Of a DNA stretch of 64,000 nt, positions 48,111 through 58,873 are shown one piece after another. Source of the DNA: Paratinospora sagittata (Eukaryota > Streptophyta > Magnoliopsida > Ranunculales > Menispermaceae); contig CM069599.1 in the NCBI GenBank assembly GCA_035771175.1, forward strand, positions 35,187,562 to 35,251,561, read 5' to 3'. Position 1 is the first letter of the stretch; each line of letters opens with the position of its first letter. Made by a program: the position numbers and the translations under genes. Below the pieces are notes generated by a model. The model was not told the DNA's origin. It saw only the letters and a list, made by a program, of their open reading frames with translations, and made no database searches.

Positions 48111-49395
48111 TTCCTCATTTCCTAAAATGTTGGAATTCAGGAACAAAATGGTTCCCTCTGCTCAACTTCTTCGTCTCCAGGAATGGTTTACTCAATTCCA
48201 ATTCACAGTGAAACATATTCCCGGAACTAAGAATCTTCTGGCTGACTTCCTTTCACGCCCTATTCAAAAACCTAATGCTTCACAAGTATCTTTGATCAGA
48301 AATGGTTTTTGTCTACCCATCATATTCCAGCCCAAAACTGTTACTAGGCCCAAGCCTATTCAAGTAATTCAAGCCCATGGGATTTTTCCCCTTATTGGCG
48401 CTATATTTCCTCCTGAATTACCTAACCCTACAACAGCTTATGAAGTCCGAGAATATGCCCATCAGAATCTTTTCTATTATGGACATGCTTACTTTATGGA
48501 CTACCCAGCCCATCTTCAACCGGACTCATTCCATCAAAATAAGCCTTACTTATCCTTATTTCATCTAAGGCCTGATATATCCAGAAAGTTCTTTTGGTAT
48601 TTATGGTGTGTATCATGCTTATACAGAGTAGCCGTAACATTTATACCTTCTGAACTACAGCAGTATTTTACATCACAGAATACATCTCTGTTAGATAGCT
48701 GCATGGACTTATTTGCCCCTCGGCAAACTTGGATAAGTCGAATAACTGAAATATGCCAGCTACAGCCTCCTCGCCTTCATGCTATATATATCGGCTATCA
48801 GCCCTTCTCAGATTCATCCCGAGGACTTATTACAGAACATTTCCTCCAAGAGTTTCAGACTTACTCTTGCCATCTAACTGATCAAGTTCTCTCTGGTGTC
48901 CGACAATTCTTAGAAGACATTAATGGAGTTTCTCCATCTTCTTCTACTCATATAACTCGCGGACCACATGAATTCATCCCTTCTGAACATTTAGATGAAT
49001 TAATCCAGAATCAGGCTCCTTGGCATATTGAAGCTCCTCTTCCTCAGTTTAGAGATCCTCCAGAACGATCTCCCAGTCCTTCTCCAATCCGGCAACGTCT
49101 CAGTGAATCTCCTCGGATTTCTACAGCTCTTTATGATAATCAGGAACAACAAGAAGCAGAATATCAGTACCAGATCCGTCAAAGTCTTCCTCCTTCTCCT
49201 AACTTCAGAGATCCACCTCTGTCTTATGAAGAGATAGTAGAATGTCAGCAAGCCCAAGATTTTGAAGACAATGCCCGCATTGCCTTAGGTCTTCTACCTC
49301 CTCCTCCTGTCGACCATCATGAAGACTGGCTCGACAATTTTGATACTGGTGACCCTGATGTAGATATGGAAACCCAGTGTGACACTTCACCATGA
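48103..49395 (+). pseudogene. Pararetroviral polyprotein, 3' part (RNase H end plus C-terminal extension)
   Basis: This frame carries the end of RNase H: 'FTVKHIPGTKNLLADFLSRP' is the canonical closing motif with its catalytic-region Asp. A long C-terminal extension of about 370 residues with Pro/Ser-rich parts follows, with no domain that I recognise. It overlaps the upstream frame by a few bases and is shifted by one base relative to it. The domain is cut in two, so a one-base insertion or deletion within roughly 48080-48103 is the simplest cause. The ATG at 48103 is probably not a real start. The stop at 49393-49395 overlaps the next ORF as ATGA. Confidence 0.85.
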
Positions 49396-49832
49396 ACACC
49401 CACCGGTTTTCCAGATATCTAACTGCCTATCTTTCTGACAACACCAATAGTTTCAATAGAGACAGAATACTCACTGCTTACATGGACAACACCCCACACA
49501 ATCAGTTCCCCCGTCTCCGACGAGAACTCGCTATTCTCCGACTCCGACGATTCCGTGACTCTAGACGAATCATTCAACGCCTCAACAACATCGACCTCTC
49601 TGAATCTTCGCCTTCTACGAGATTAACAGTGATCAGACGCATTCACAATGCTCACCGACAGATTAACCGACAAATGGAACCTTACCTTGCTGACCTCATC
49701 ACTGACATCAACATAGCACAACAATTAACCCAACCAGCTCAGCAAGATTCCTCCTCATCTGCTAGCTCATCTTCACATGCTGTGGTCCCCACGGATGTCT
49801 CCCACTCAACACAAGAGGACAAATCACCATGA
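49392..49832 (+). CDS. Small pararetroviral ORF (146 aa), Arg-rich, unknown function
   Basis: It begins in an ATGA overlap with the polyprotein stop and ends in an ATGA overlap with another frame, so coupled or leaky translation is likely. The middle is rich in Arg and Leu with helical character ('LRRELAILRLRRFRDSRRI'). The C-terminus is Ser/Gln-rich. Florendovirus-type elements carry a second ORF of unknown function after the polyprotein, and this may correspond. I cannot assign a role. Confidence 0.6.
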   Translation: MNTHRFSRYLTAYLSDNTNSFNRDRILTAYMDNTPHNQFPRLRRELAILRLRRFRDSRRIIQRLNNIDLSESSPSTRLTVIRRIHNAHRQINRQMEPYLADLITDINIAQQLTQPAQQDSSSSASSSSHAVVPTDVSHSTQEDKSP

Positions 49833-50029
49833 TGTGTCCACTTTATGTACAGTATAAAGCTAAGAGCATCTTTGCTTTTAGTCATGTCTACTTTGTGAGT
49901 GTGTTTGCTTTCCAGATGTTTATACATGATCTTATCTTCAGCCAGCTCAAAGACTACCAGCTGTCCCGGATTCAAAGCCTTCTGAAGTCCGCGGATTTGA
50001 AGATAGATGAAGTCCGTGTATGTCTATAA
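49829..50029 (+). CDS. Possible third small pararetroviral ORF (66 aa)
   Basis: It starts in an ATGA overlap with the stop of the preceding ORF, in the same local context ('tcaccatga') as the previous junction. It runs into the promoter TATA region. The peptide has an aromatic hydrophobic N-terminal half and a charged C-terminal half. No family is recognised. The repeated overlap design is the main reason to list it. Confidence 0.35.
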   Translation: MMCPLYVQYKAKSIFAFSHVYFVSVFAFQMFIHDLIFSQLKDYQLSRIQSLLKSADLKIDEVRVCL

Positions 50030-50034
50030 ATAAG
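50025..50034 (+). promoter_or_regulatory. Pararetroviral TATA box
   Basis: 'tataaataag' lies about 0.2 kb after the small ORF and 0.26 kb before the duplicated end. This is where the 35S-type promoter of caulimovirids is expected (intergenic, upstream of the leader). The transcription start would be about 50055-50060. Confidence 0.6.
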
Positions 50035-50285
50035 TTTGTAAGCTCAGTTATTGAGCATCGAGTCTAGTTGTTTTCTATATGACATTGTAACAAAGTTATC
50101 TTTCCAGCTTTCTTACTTAGATCGAGTCTTGTAGATTAGTTTCAAGCTTATAATCCACATCACCTCTAGTCTTCTCCGTTTCATATGTGTAGCAAAGATT
50201 GTTTTGTAAGATAATCCTTTGCACTCCGCTGTGTAATCTTTGTGTAAGATGTGTGCCTTATAGGTGTTTAAAATAGCCTAGCACT

Positions 50286-50424
50286 AGTGAGAGGCAACGT
50301 AAGACAAAAAGGTCTGTAAGTATCCATGGAACCCTTTGGTGATAGTCCTCCTTCATCTTCTACGTCCGACCCTAGTCCAATCTTCAAATCTTCCTCTTTT
50401 AATTTTTCAAGTCTTCCTGAGTCA
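50286..50424 (+). repeat. Right copy of 139-bp terminal redundancy
   Basis: Identical to 42830-42968. It is preceded by viral leader sequence, unlike the left copy, and followed at once by 'atattatg', which also stands at 42471-42478. Confidence 0.95.
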
Positions 50425-51104
50425 ATATTATGTTGGCAATTACCCTAATAATAGTCTTTGAAATGATTAATGAAGCTTATATATGTCTATTCCTCTATTC
50501 ATTTTCTATTTGAAATCATGTGATCCACCACCAACATTAATTCTAAAAAAATGCCACTATATTGCATTTATTAATGAACTATATATATATTTTTTAAAAT
50601 AAAAACAAAAGCACCAATATTATTTCAATATAAGTATTATGTGCTAATTTCAAATGCCTTTGCATGTGAGAATTTGTGTAGAACCAGAGAAAAGTTTATA
50701 ATATATATAATATATATTGTTCTAATCTCTCTATTTTTAATTATGATCCATGAGGCAAAATGCATGGTATGGTATCTTTTCCAATCTTTGAATCTTTGTA
50801 GCATGTGAGCACTTGAGTAAAACGTATACTTCTTATTGGACTTAACATTTTTTTTTATGTCAATCGATAGATGACTCTTCAAGTCAAAATTAGTTTTTTC
50901 TAGACCACAAGATTAATATATATATATTATAATAATGCCATTTGATGATAACAATATCGATGTAGACAACCAAAAAAAAAAAAAAGTGAACATGTTGTGA
51001 ACCTTGTACCATATATAGTACTAACAAAAGCCTTGTCCTAAGATCATCAAGAGAATCCAGTCACAAGGAGCAATAAACCAAATTAGTTTTTTCTTTTCTA
51101 GAGT

Positions 51105-51236
51105 TGAGAACTGTAGAGGTTGTTAGGCGTCATTTTCTAAAGTGGACAGATAAGTATGAGTACGAACTCAAACTTTAGTCCTTAACTACGACTTATACCT
51201 CGTCCCTTATTTAACGAGACTACTTGATTTTGGGTA
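51105..51236 (-). mobile_element. SINE-like retroposon, family C copy 2
   Basis: Shares the ordered blocks 'gtggac', 'gataagtatgagtacgaact' and 'ccttaactacgacttata' with 17866-18056. Same minus orientation. Confidence 0.5.
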
Positions 51237-51733
51237 GTATTATTGTGGAGGTTCATGTTTCAAGATATTTACACATATATAAAGTTTAAAGGACATATTT
51301 AGTGCACGAGACTTCTGTTATTATCGAATTTGTAAAGTTATCATGTATCAGTCTTAATTCTAAATTAGAGAGGTTGTTTCCAATTTAAACCGATGAAAAC
51401 CTTCTTTTATAAATTCTAATAAGAGTGACCTTGAAAAGAGAAAAGTTGCCTTCATTGATTATAGTGAAAAACGTATGGTTCACAGATTGGATCAATGCAT
51501 TATATAATTTCTGCATTAATTATTGTTTGAGGCTTGCAGCCAACAAAAGGATCTCATTTGTTTTGATCCTTAGATTGGAGTAACCTGCACATGTAAATAT
51601 TAAAATTTTAGATTTTTTGCAGTCCTGCCAAAAGGATTATTACATTTGTTTTTAGCATTAGGTTGTAGTAACCTGATTAGATTGTAGTAACCTGCAACAC
51701 ATGTAGTTATAACAAGGTTACCAATATTTGATT

Positions 51734-51948
51734 GATTCATATGACTTGATATATGTTCTCTTTAAGCGAGGTCATAAGTTTAAAATTTCTTTCGTGTATG
51801 GAGTTACCATTTGCTGAGAGACCTTTGCACCTTTGTGGTTGATTCAGATGACTTGATATATGTTCTCTTTACGCGAGGTCATAAGTTCAAATTTTTTTTT
51901 CGTGTATAGAGCTATCATTTGCTGAGAGACCTTTGCACCTTTGTGGTT
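51734..51948 (+). repeat. Tandem duplication, 107-bp unit x2
   Basis: Copy 1 is 51734-51840 and copy 2 is 51841-51948. Both run from 'gattca.atgacttgatata' to 'acctttgcacctttgtggtt' with a few substitutions. An A-run at 52022-52031 after copy 2 suggests that the unit is part of a retroposon. Confidence 0.8.
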
Positions 51949-54189
51949 CAACTCGAGTTAAATCTAAATAGATTAGTTTCGCTAAGAAGGACACCATTTA
52001 AGTGCCGCTCAGCCATGAAACTAAAAAAAAAATGTTATAACTAAGGTTATTAATTTGTTTTTAAGTTTTAGATATTTTATGTAATCTTGCCAAAAGGATT
52101 ATTACATTTTATTTTTTTGGTATCTTAGATTAACTTGCACATGTAGACATACATATGAACAATCCTGCCAACAAATGCAACAGCTTAATTAATAAAATAA
52201 TGAGTTTGAAGAAGTTATGCAAGCTCAGTAGCAGACATTATGAAAGATTAAATATATATATATATAGAGAGACAGAAAAGAGGTAGCTGAATTGGGAACA
52301 ACCCGACCTTCCTTTCGCTATTCATTTCATCTCCAATGAAAATTTCCTTGTAATTTCATTAGTTTAATGAAAAGGGCTTCAAATACAGTTAATCTCCTAA
52401 TTTCCTGATCAGAAAACAGGTATTTATTTAATATATGGTCAAAAAGATTCCATTGCACTTCCCAATAGCTCTCTGCAGCCATGCACTGCACTTGTCAAGC
52501 TCTGTAATTGTTGGGACTCCTCATGCTGCCATGGCTATTTCAAGGCCACATGATATATTAATTAACTAATGGAACAATAATATTTATCTCAAGTGAATGT
52601 GATCAGAGATTAGTATGAAAGAGCCCGGTGGTTTGTGTATGTCCTTTCTGAAATAATAATCATCTGAGGGTATATTTATATTTCATATACTGTAAGATGT
52701 ATACAGATACACGTCATGTCTCTCATCATCTTTGATTGGCAATTGGAAGTGTTCTGCTTAATTGTTTCTTTAATTTTACATTACTTTACTTACAAGAAGG
52801 TGATGAGAAGTAAAAAAAAAATGCCACTACAACTCAACTTTCCTATTTGTTTTGAAATTTTCTTGTATTTATGCAAAAATTAATGACCTTTATGCTCTCA
52901 CACAACTGTTAAAAATTGCTTCATTGTAACTTAAAAGTTAAAAATTTTGAATTCAAAAACGTCTCTCTAAGGAAGGGAGACTGCTATATACAATGTTCTT
53001 TGGATGGCTCGAGTTCAAAGTTCAAAGATTTAGAGTTTATGATTTAAGGTTTAAGACTATGTATATCATGATTTTGTTTCTTGGAAAAGTGATCAAAGAT
53101 ATATATATAAAATGATGATCAGATTGGGAGGTGAGATTTTTCAACCATTAAGTGTCTGCAATACCAAATCTTTGGCGTCAGTTTACAGATCTTTCTTACA
53201 TTACCCCAAAAAAACAAAGATGATTTAATTGATGGGTCTGATTTTTTTAACTGATTTTCTTAGAAAAACTTGATCATTTGACAGTATTCCTTTTGTCCTC
53301 CAAATCTACCATGAACAAGTGATAAAGTCAAATGGTGAACTAAGATGATTGGTATAAAAAATAACAAAAATGTTATATGGACGCGGCAATCTCTATTAAA
53401 TATTTTAAAAATATACATGTATTTAAGAATTATTAAATACAATCATATCTACATTAATTAAATGAGAAATTTGACCAAGCTTTGAAAGTTGAATTTCATG
53501 TTATGTATACAATCACTAATTAAATGAGAAGAGTTGAATACTTATTTCAAATGATGAAGAAAATATATATATGTCACTGGTCTCTAAGTAAGTCATTCAA
53601 ACAAATAGATAGGTTTAGGTACTCAGATGAATATTAATCTCAATAAAATAGTAATTTAATATTCAAAAATCACAATTTAGTTTAACTAAAAGAAATTAAA
53701 ACAGACTTTTAACAACATACCATATTTATATTTAAAAAAAACACGTAATCAGTAATCACTCGTCTATGGCCCTGTGATTTCATTAAAAATATTTCTATCT
53801 ATACATAATGAAATATTTCTATCTAGTTCTAGTTCTTAATAATGAAAGAACCAACTAACTAGTGATTGACTCAGTGTAAGCGAGTTGAGTCTCAAAGTCG
53901 TTCTTATATAGTAGTTTATGATTCGATTCTTAAAGGCACCATTATTAGGAGAGGTCTCTTTCACTCCTGCTTTAAACGGGGACTAGTCCCAGACTAAAAA
54001 GGTATGAGAACACCTTATTAGAATATATATATACATATATATACATATATACAAATGAATAAAGAAAGAACCAACCTATCCTATGAAACTTCATAGAGCT
54101 TTTGAAGGGTGTGCTTACAGATTTAGTGGGCAATTTATTAAGATAGACCTTCCAAGAGGGTAGATCCACAATTAAGGACAATGTTATGG

Positions 54190-54450
54190 CCTTGGAACCA
54201 AAACATGGAGGCCCATGAATTGTGTTTTACGTTGAGTTAGGAAGTTAGAATTATATTTAGTAACTCTTAGTAAAGTCCTAATTATAATATATGGTTGATT
54301 TGTAATAGAAGTCTAATTTATTCCCTATAAATAAAAGATGGGTAGTTCAAATTGATTTGTGGTAGATCATATATTAAAGGCTGAAAAATTATCAATGATT
54401 GAGTTTATACAAAAGATGGTCTTCTTTTTTCATAATTTTCTTAATATAAT
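54190..54450 (+). mobile_element. Possible solo LTR, weak
   Basis: It starts 'tgttatggcc', has a TATA-like 'ccctataaataaaag' at about 54323, and has the general look of a copia-type LTR. No second LTR, polypurine tract or clear target duplication was found. Confidence 0.25.
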
Positions 54451-55358
54451 GCATTGATTTCTTCGTCTCTGAATGTAAGCACCAACTGGCATTCTATAAT
54501 TGCTTGATTGGTGGTTTGAATATTTTCCACCAAGAGGGATAAAAATAAACGTGTGCACTACGTGTATTACACGCAGATCTGTGATGACATAGACACAGAA
54601 GGTGCACACATTTCTAGCGCGGCTGCTCCCAAGATCACCCAACTCATCTTGATTTATCCAAAAAGAAGTAAATGAAAGGACAAAGAGGATTGCAAGAATA
54701 GGAAATGCAATTAAGGCATCAACCACACAAGTGTAAAAGAAAGAGCAATATTCAGCTAACAAATCATCATGCAATTAGGCAAGCCAATTGATTTTTTATT
54801 TTTGTGAAATTCATTCATAAAAGTTTACAATGCCTTTAAATACATGAGATATAAACCCCCAAGCTCAAGCCCTCAATGAGCTTTGAAGACAAAAAGTAAA
54901 AAGGTACATTGAGATCAAATGCTCATTAATACAACAGTTATGAGCTTAACAAGAAGATATATATGGTTAATTACAGATCAATGAAATAAATCACATTTAA
55001 GAAAGAAATAAATCAAAAGCTTTTGCACTCAAATCACATTCTGGAATTGATTAAATACAAGTGTGTCTCTATTCAAAGAAGGAAGAAAATATAACTAGAC
55101 TCAGCAAATTTACATTGCAATCCTTATGAGAGCTTTTACCTCACAAGTCATATAAACCTTAATCCAAGTTCATGGCAAACAAAGAGGAAACCTTCCTCAA
55201 AACACAAAACACATGTTGAATATCACTTTCAGGGTAGGAAAAAAAATAAAAATAAAACAACAGGGTTAGTAACTCAGTAACCAGTTTACCTTCTCATGTA
55301 TTTTATCTTTTGCGTGTAAACCAAAATGTCCTCTCCGATGTGAGATTTACATCTTGGC

Positions 55359-58300
55359 TTAAACCGACTCTACACTACAATTTTCATCATGGGTACCATT
55401 TTCTTTGCTCAGTCTAGATTTTGTAAGAGAGAAGGATGCTTTTATAGGAGATATCTTGTTAGGTTGGTGCTTTGAACCGACCAAGTTAAGGTAAGTATAT
55501 ATAGACATACCAGCTAGGGCTGTGATTGCACCACATAGACTTGTAGTACCGGGATTAGAACCAAATAGAATTAAACCTCCAAGAAGGATAACACATGTTT
55601 TGAACTGCCCAAGAACAACATGAGTTGTAGCAGAGGTTGCCCTGCGGATTTAAGATAGACCCACTTCAGAAAAACGGAAAATGAAAATGTATTTGGAAAA
55701 ACTTGAGAGCATTTTTGCATTCAAAAGTGAAAAAATTAACATGGATAACCATCGCATCCAATTGAGCTCAAGTCAACATCATCATGATTGTGAATTTCTT
55801 ATCTAATGACTGACTACGTCTAAATCCATTCCCAAAACCAAACTCGGTTTTTTAATTAGTTGATTTGGGCCATCTGTTAATATGTATGATTAGCCCCAAA
55901 TCATATGAAATTTTGACTTACTGGTATTCCAACCAAGAATTGGGTAACAGAAAAAGAGAAAAAATAAGACTGGACACCATAACATGAGATATGTGACTTA
56001 CCCGAGTGCTAAGGCACCGGACCACTGAAGGAAAAACCCAAAGATAGCAGATAAAACAATAGCTGTTGTGTTACCGAAGTTCCAATTGAAGGAGAGAAAG
56101 CCTGGTGGATCAAGCCATGGCATCAAAGTCACCAGAAAGAACAAAGTGATTGGGGTGGTTTTCCACATTAACCTGCCCGATGGCAGCATATCAGGAAATG
56201 CAAGTAGTATCATCATAAAAGAATTAACTTTAAGGAGAAGAAAACATACGCCAAGGCAGTCCAATTTTCCTGCTGCTGTAGATTGGACCATAAAATCTTA
56301 TTGACTGCACTTGGTATGATCCATGCCAAAGCTACACAAGCACCAAATAAGTGGAATTGCAGGTCGGTAACGGTAGCAACAGCCACACCAACACAAACAA
56401 CAGCTAGTGCTAAGACCTGCAAAACATAACAATGAGATTCCTAAAAGCACCTATTAACAAGTAAAGAACTTATTAAAAAATAAATAAATAAATAAATATA
56501 AAAATAAAATAAAAAACCGGGCTCCCCTTTGGTGATAAATCGATAAGGATGTCTAGGAAATTCTCAATGTAAATTGTCCTCATTTTTTTTTATATTGATC
56601 ATGATTTGATAAGTATGTCAGCCATTAAAAAAACTTCATCTTCAATGTAAATTTAGAAGATATTAATATTCAAGCAAAATAATAACCTGAAAGAAGAAGT
56701 CACATCAACCAGAAAAGAATGAAGGCATAACCTTTTGGCAAGAAACTCTCTTTCTGAAAAATACAAATTCTGCAAGAACAATGGTTGGAGTCACTGCAAT
56801 CTTGGCCATCTGATAGAAACCAACACTGAAAATACAGATAATTTGGCTTGAAAAATGTCATTTAAAATATAAAGTTGCAGCAAATAAGGACATGTACCTT
56901 ACCTGTTATATTTCAAGCTGACATTAGCAAGGCCAGTGGAGACAGACATGACAATTCCAAGAGCTAATAAAGAAGAGAAGGGAGTTGACTTTGCAGGAGG
57001 GGGAGCTGGGAGAAGTGAGAAGGCTTTGAGCATGGCCATTAAGAACCAGCTCAATGAATAGTGGATGAATGTGAGGAATATTGGAAAGTTAAATCCAACT
57101 TTTCCAAGAACCTATAAAAATTAGAGATGCCCAGTTCATTAAAATACATAGACCTTGTTAGTAATATATATTTGAGTTAGAATTAAGTAATTAACCAAGA
57201 GAGTTTAGGGAACTGACCAATTTGTTCATCATGATAATCCCGACAGCAACTAGGAAATTGAAGGTAAGTGCGATGGTGGGGCCACAAACTCTTTGTTGCT
57301 GGCGCTTTGCACCTTCAGACGTACACAGTTCATTGTACAAAGAAGCCCGCAGGTCTTCCAGCGCTTTTCCTGCATTGCATGTGGAAGAAGAGAAAAGACA
57401 ACATTAGCAAGAAGCGGGAAATGGTTCTTAACCACTTTTTAGTTCTTCCATAAGTTTCATTAGAAGAAAGTTTTTTTCACTCTATCCACAAGCCACTGAT
57501 ATGGTATCAAGCAAACAAAGCTGCAACAGACAAGTAAAAATTAGAGCAACAACCAGGTTCACAAATGAAGAAACTTCATCATTATGATTATTATAATAGC
57601 ATAATAGATTCAGTTCAATCTATATATAGCTTGGCGCCACGATTAAAGTATTTACACAGTGACCTGAAAGTCATGGAGTCAAATCCAGAATATGGAGATA
57701 AGGCTGCATATATGTTCCCTTCCTAGATAATGCAATAGCAGAAGCCTAGTGTACTAGATACTTCCATATTTAAATCTGTTATTTATACCAGTGCAATGAC
57801 CATTTGCCCTTGGCCAACCACCGTAGATGCTATAACTGTAATAGACAAAAACACTCCATTTCGCTAGTGCTTTATACAATGGCTCAAATTAAGCCGTCAT
57901 AGATTTTTCCACTAAGAATGATAAAAAAGGGGAGAGTGGAAGATCGGGCATATACAGCAATGGCTTCTTACCCATAAATAAACTCAATTATTCACAACAT
58001 ACATTTTTGTAACTGATGGGTTTCTATGAAAAAAGGCTTAGTTGAGTTGAGTATGGATTTCTACTCACGCCAAAGTTAAGCAACGATTTTTGATCTAATT
58101 CCAGTACCACATCTCTCCTGCCTTAAACACACTGACTCTGAAGTAACATACACTAATACTCATAAACTTGTCCGCTCCAAAAGGGTAACAATGCTGGCAC
58201 CATCACCTACTTATCATATCATCAGACTGAACATCCATGATCACTACCAAATTACCTACATATGCATTCTTCCCTTTTCAATACCAAAAATACCAGCCCT

Positions 58301-58861
58301 TGAATTTGCAAAACCAATTGCGCAATTTTAAGAGATCGTCTAGGTGTATAGCTTGGATTCAATGTAACAAGGACCATTTTTAACGATTTTTTGATGGCCA
58401 TTAGAACATGGTCTGAATTGGGCTTTTATGTATTCAAAATGTTAGATTATTGGAGCAGTTTTCTACAGTGAGAACGTTTCATTGAAGTCCAAAATACTTG
58501 GAAAAAAACACATCTTTTTCACAAAATATCACCACAAATAAGATAAGTGAAACTGAAACCCCTTTTTCTGCAGTTCAACAAAATGTTAGAAGGCGTAAAT
58601 GGCGACCCAAAACAGCCGAAAGCGTCTCAGAAACTCAATTCAGTAAAAACCCATAAACCATAAACCCCAAAGTAGCCGAAGAAATAGCAAATTTTGAACC
58701 CAGATAAATAAAATAGAAGAAAATATAGAGAGAGCAAAAGGAAGGGTTTTTTTTATTTATTATTACGTACCTCGCTCACCAGCATCACTATCCTTACGCT
58801 TGAGTATTTTCCTCACATCTTTCCTGACAAAGAAATTAAACATTTTTCTGCTACACAGCAT
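55359..58861 (-). CDS. Nucleotide-sugar/triose-phosphate translocator family protein
   Basis: Seven exons on the minus strand (58861-58771, 57369-57218, 57111-56903, 56825-56732, 56416-56250, 56172-56002, 55641-55359), all GT-AG, join in frame to 388 residues. It belongs to the plant NST/TPT group of the drug/metabolite transporter superfamily, expected to exchange nucleotide sugars or related anions in Golgi/ER membranes. After a basic N-terminus ('RKDVRKILKRKDSDAGE') come about ten hydrophobic segments. Conserved stretches include 'NFLVAVGIIMMNKLVLGKVG', 'LKYNSVGFYQMAKIAVTPT' and 'LGATSATTHVVLGQFKT', where the Lys residues are typical substrate-contact positions. The tail is polar. The closest remembered relative is the Arabidopsis At5g57100-like protein, substrate not known to me. 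Start: I take the first in-frame ATG (58861). A second Met six codons later is the alternative. Confidence 0.9.
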
Positions 58862-58867
58862 CGCCGC

Positions 58868-58873
58868 TTACAT
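58868..58873 (-). promoter_or_regulatory. AUG-stop (ATGTAA) element in the transporter leader
   Basis: On the minus strand, ATGTAA stands six bases before the chosen start codon and in the same frame. It is also the end of a longer upstream open frame (58868-59140, 90 codons) if transcription starts that far out. The AUGUAA element of Arabidopsis NIP5;1 causes boron-dependent ribosome stalling. Any such role here is inference. Confidence 0.5.

Larger units (their letters stand above)
42479..50424 (+). mobile_element. Endogenous pararetrovirus (Caulimoviridae), slightly more than one genome length
   Basis: It carries the full caulimovirid domain order: movement protein, coat protein, CCHC zinc knuckle, aspartic protease, reverse transcriptase, RNase H. 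There is no integrase and no true LTR. The sequences 42830-42968 and 50286-50424 are identical over 139 bases and 7456 bases apart, in the genome size range of the family. A linearised circular genome inserted with overlap explains this. The left limit is less certain. The minimum is 42830, but the 8-base 'atattatg' at 42471-42478 is repeated directly after the right end (50425-50432), suggesting the insert begins at 42479. A single large polyprotein with movement protein at the front and small ORFs behind resembles petuvirus/florendovirus-type endogenous caulimovirids. Genus is not resolved. A frame break in RNase H makes this copy defective as it stands. Confidence 0.9.
50433..55358. other. 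Intergenic region with repeats, no supported gene
   Basis: Contains a SINE family C copy (51105-51236), a 107-bp tandem duplication (51734-51948), a SINE-like patch at about 53860-53975, a possible LTR-like stretch at about 54190-54450 and many TA microsatellites. The minus-strand open frame 54430-54774 (114 residues, partly hydrophobic) has no recognised family or gene structure. Confidence 0.55.

Noticed and set aside
42830..50424. LTR retrotransposon with 139-bp LTRs
   Set aside because: The repeat does not have TG...CA ends, contains the polyprotein start codon, and the element has a movement protein and no integrase. A circular pararetrovirus explains it better.
54430..54774. 114-residue minus-strand ORF with hydrophobic stretches
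   Set aside because: No recognised domain, splice structure or neighbours. Could be part of an old element, but support is lacking.
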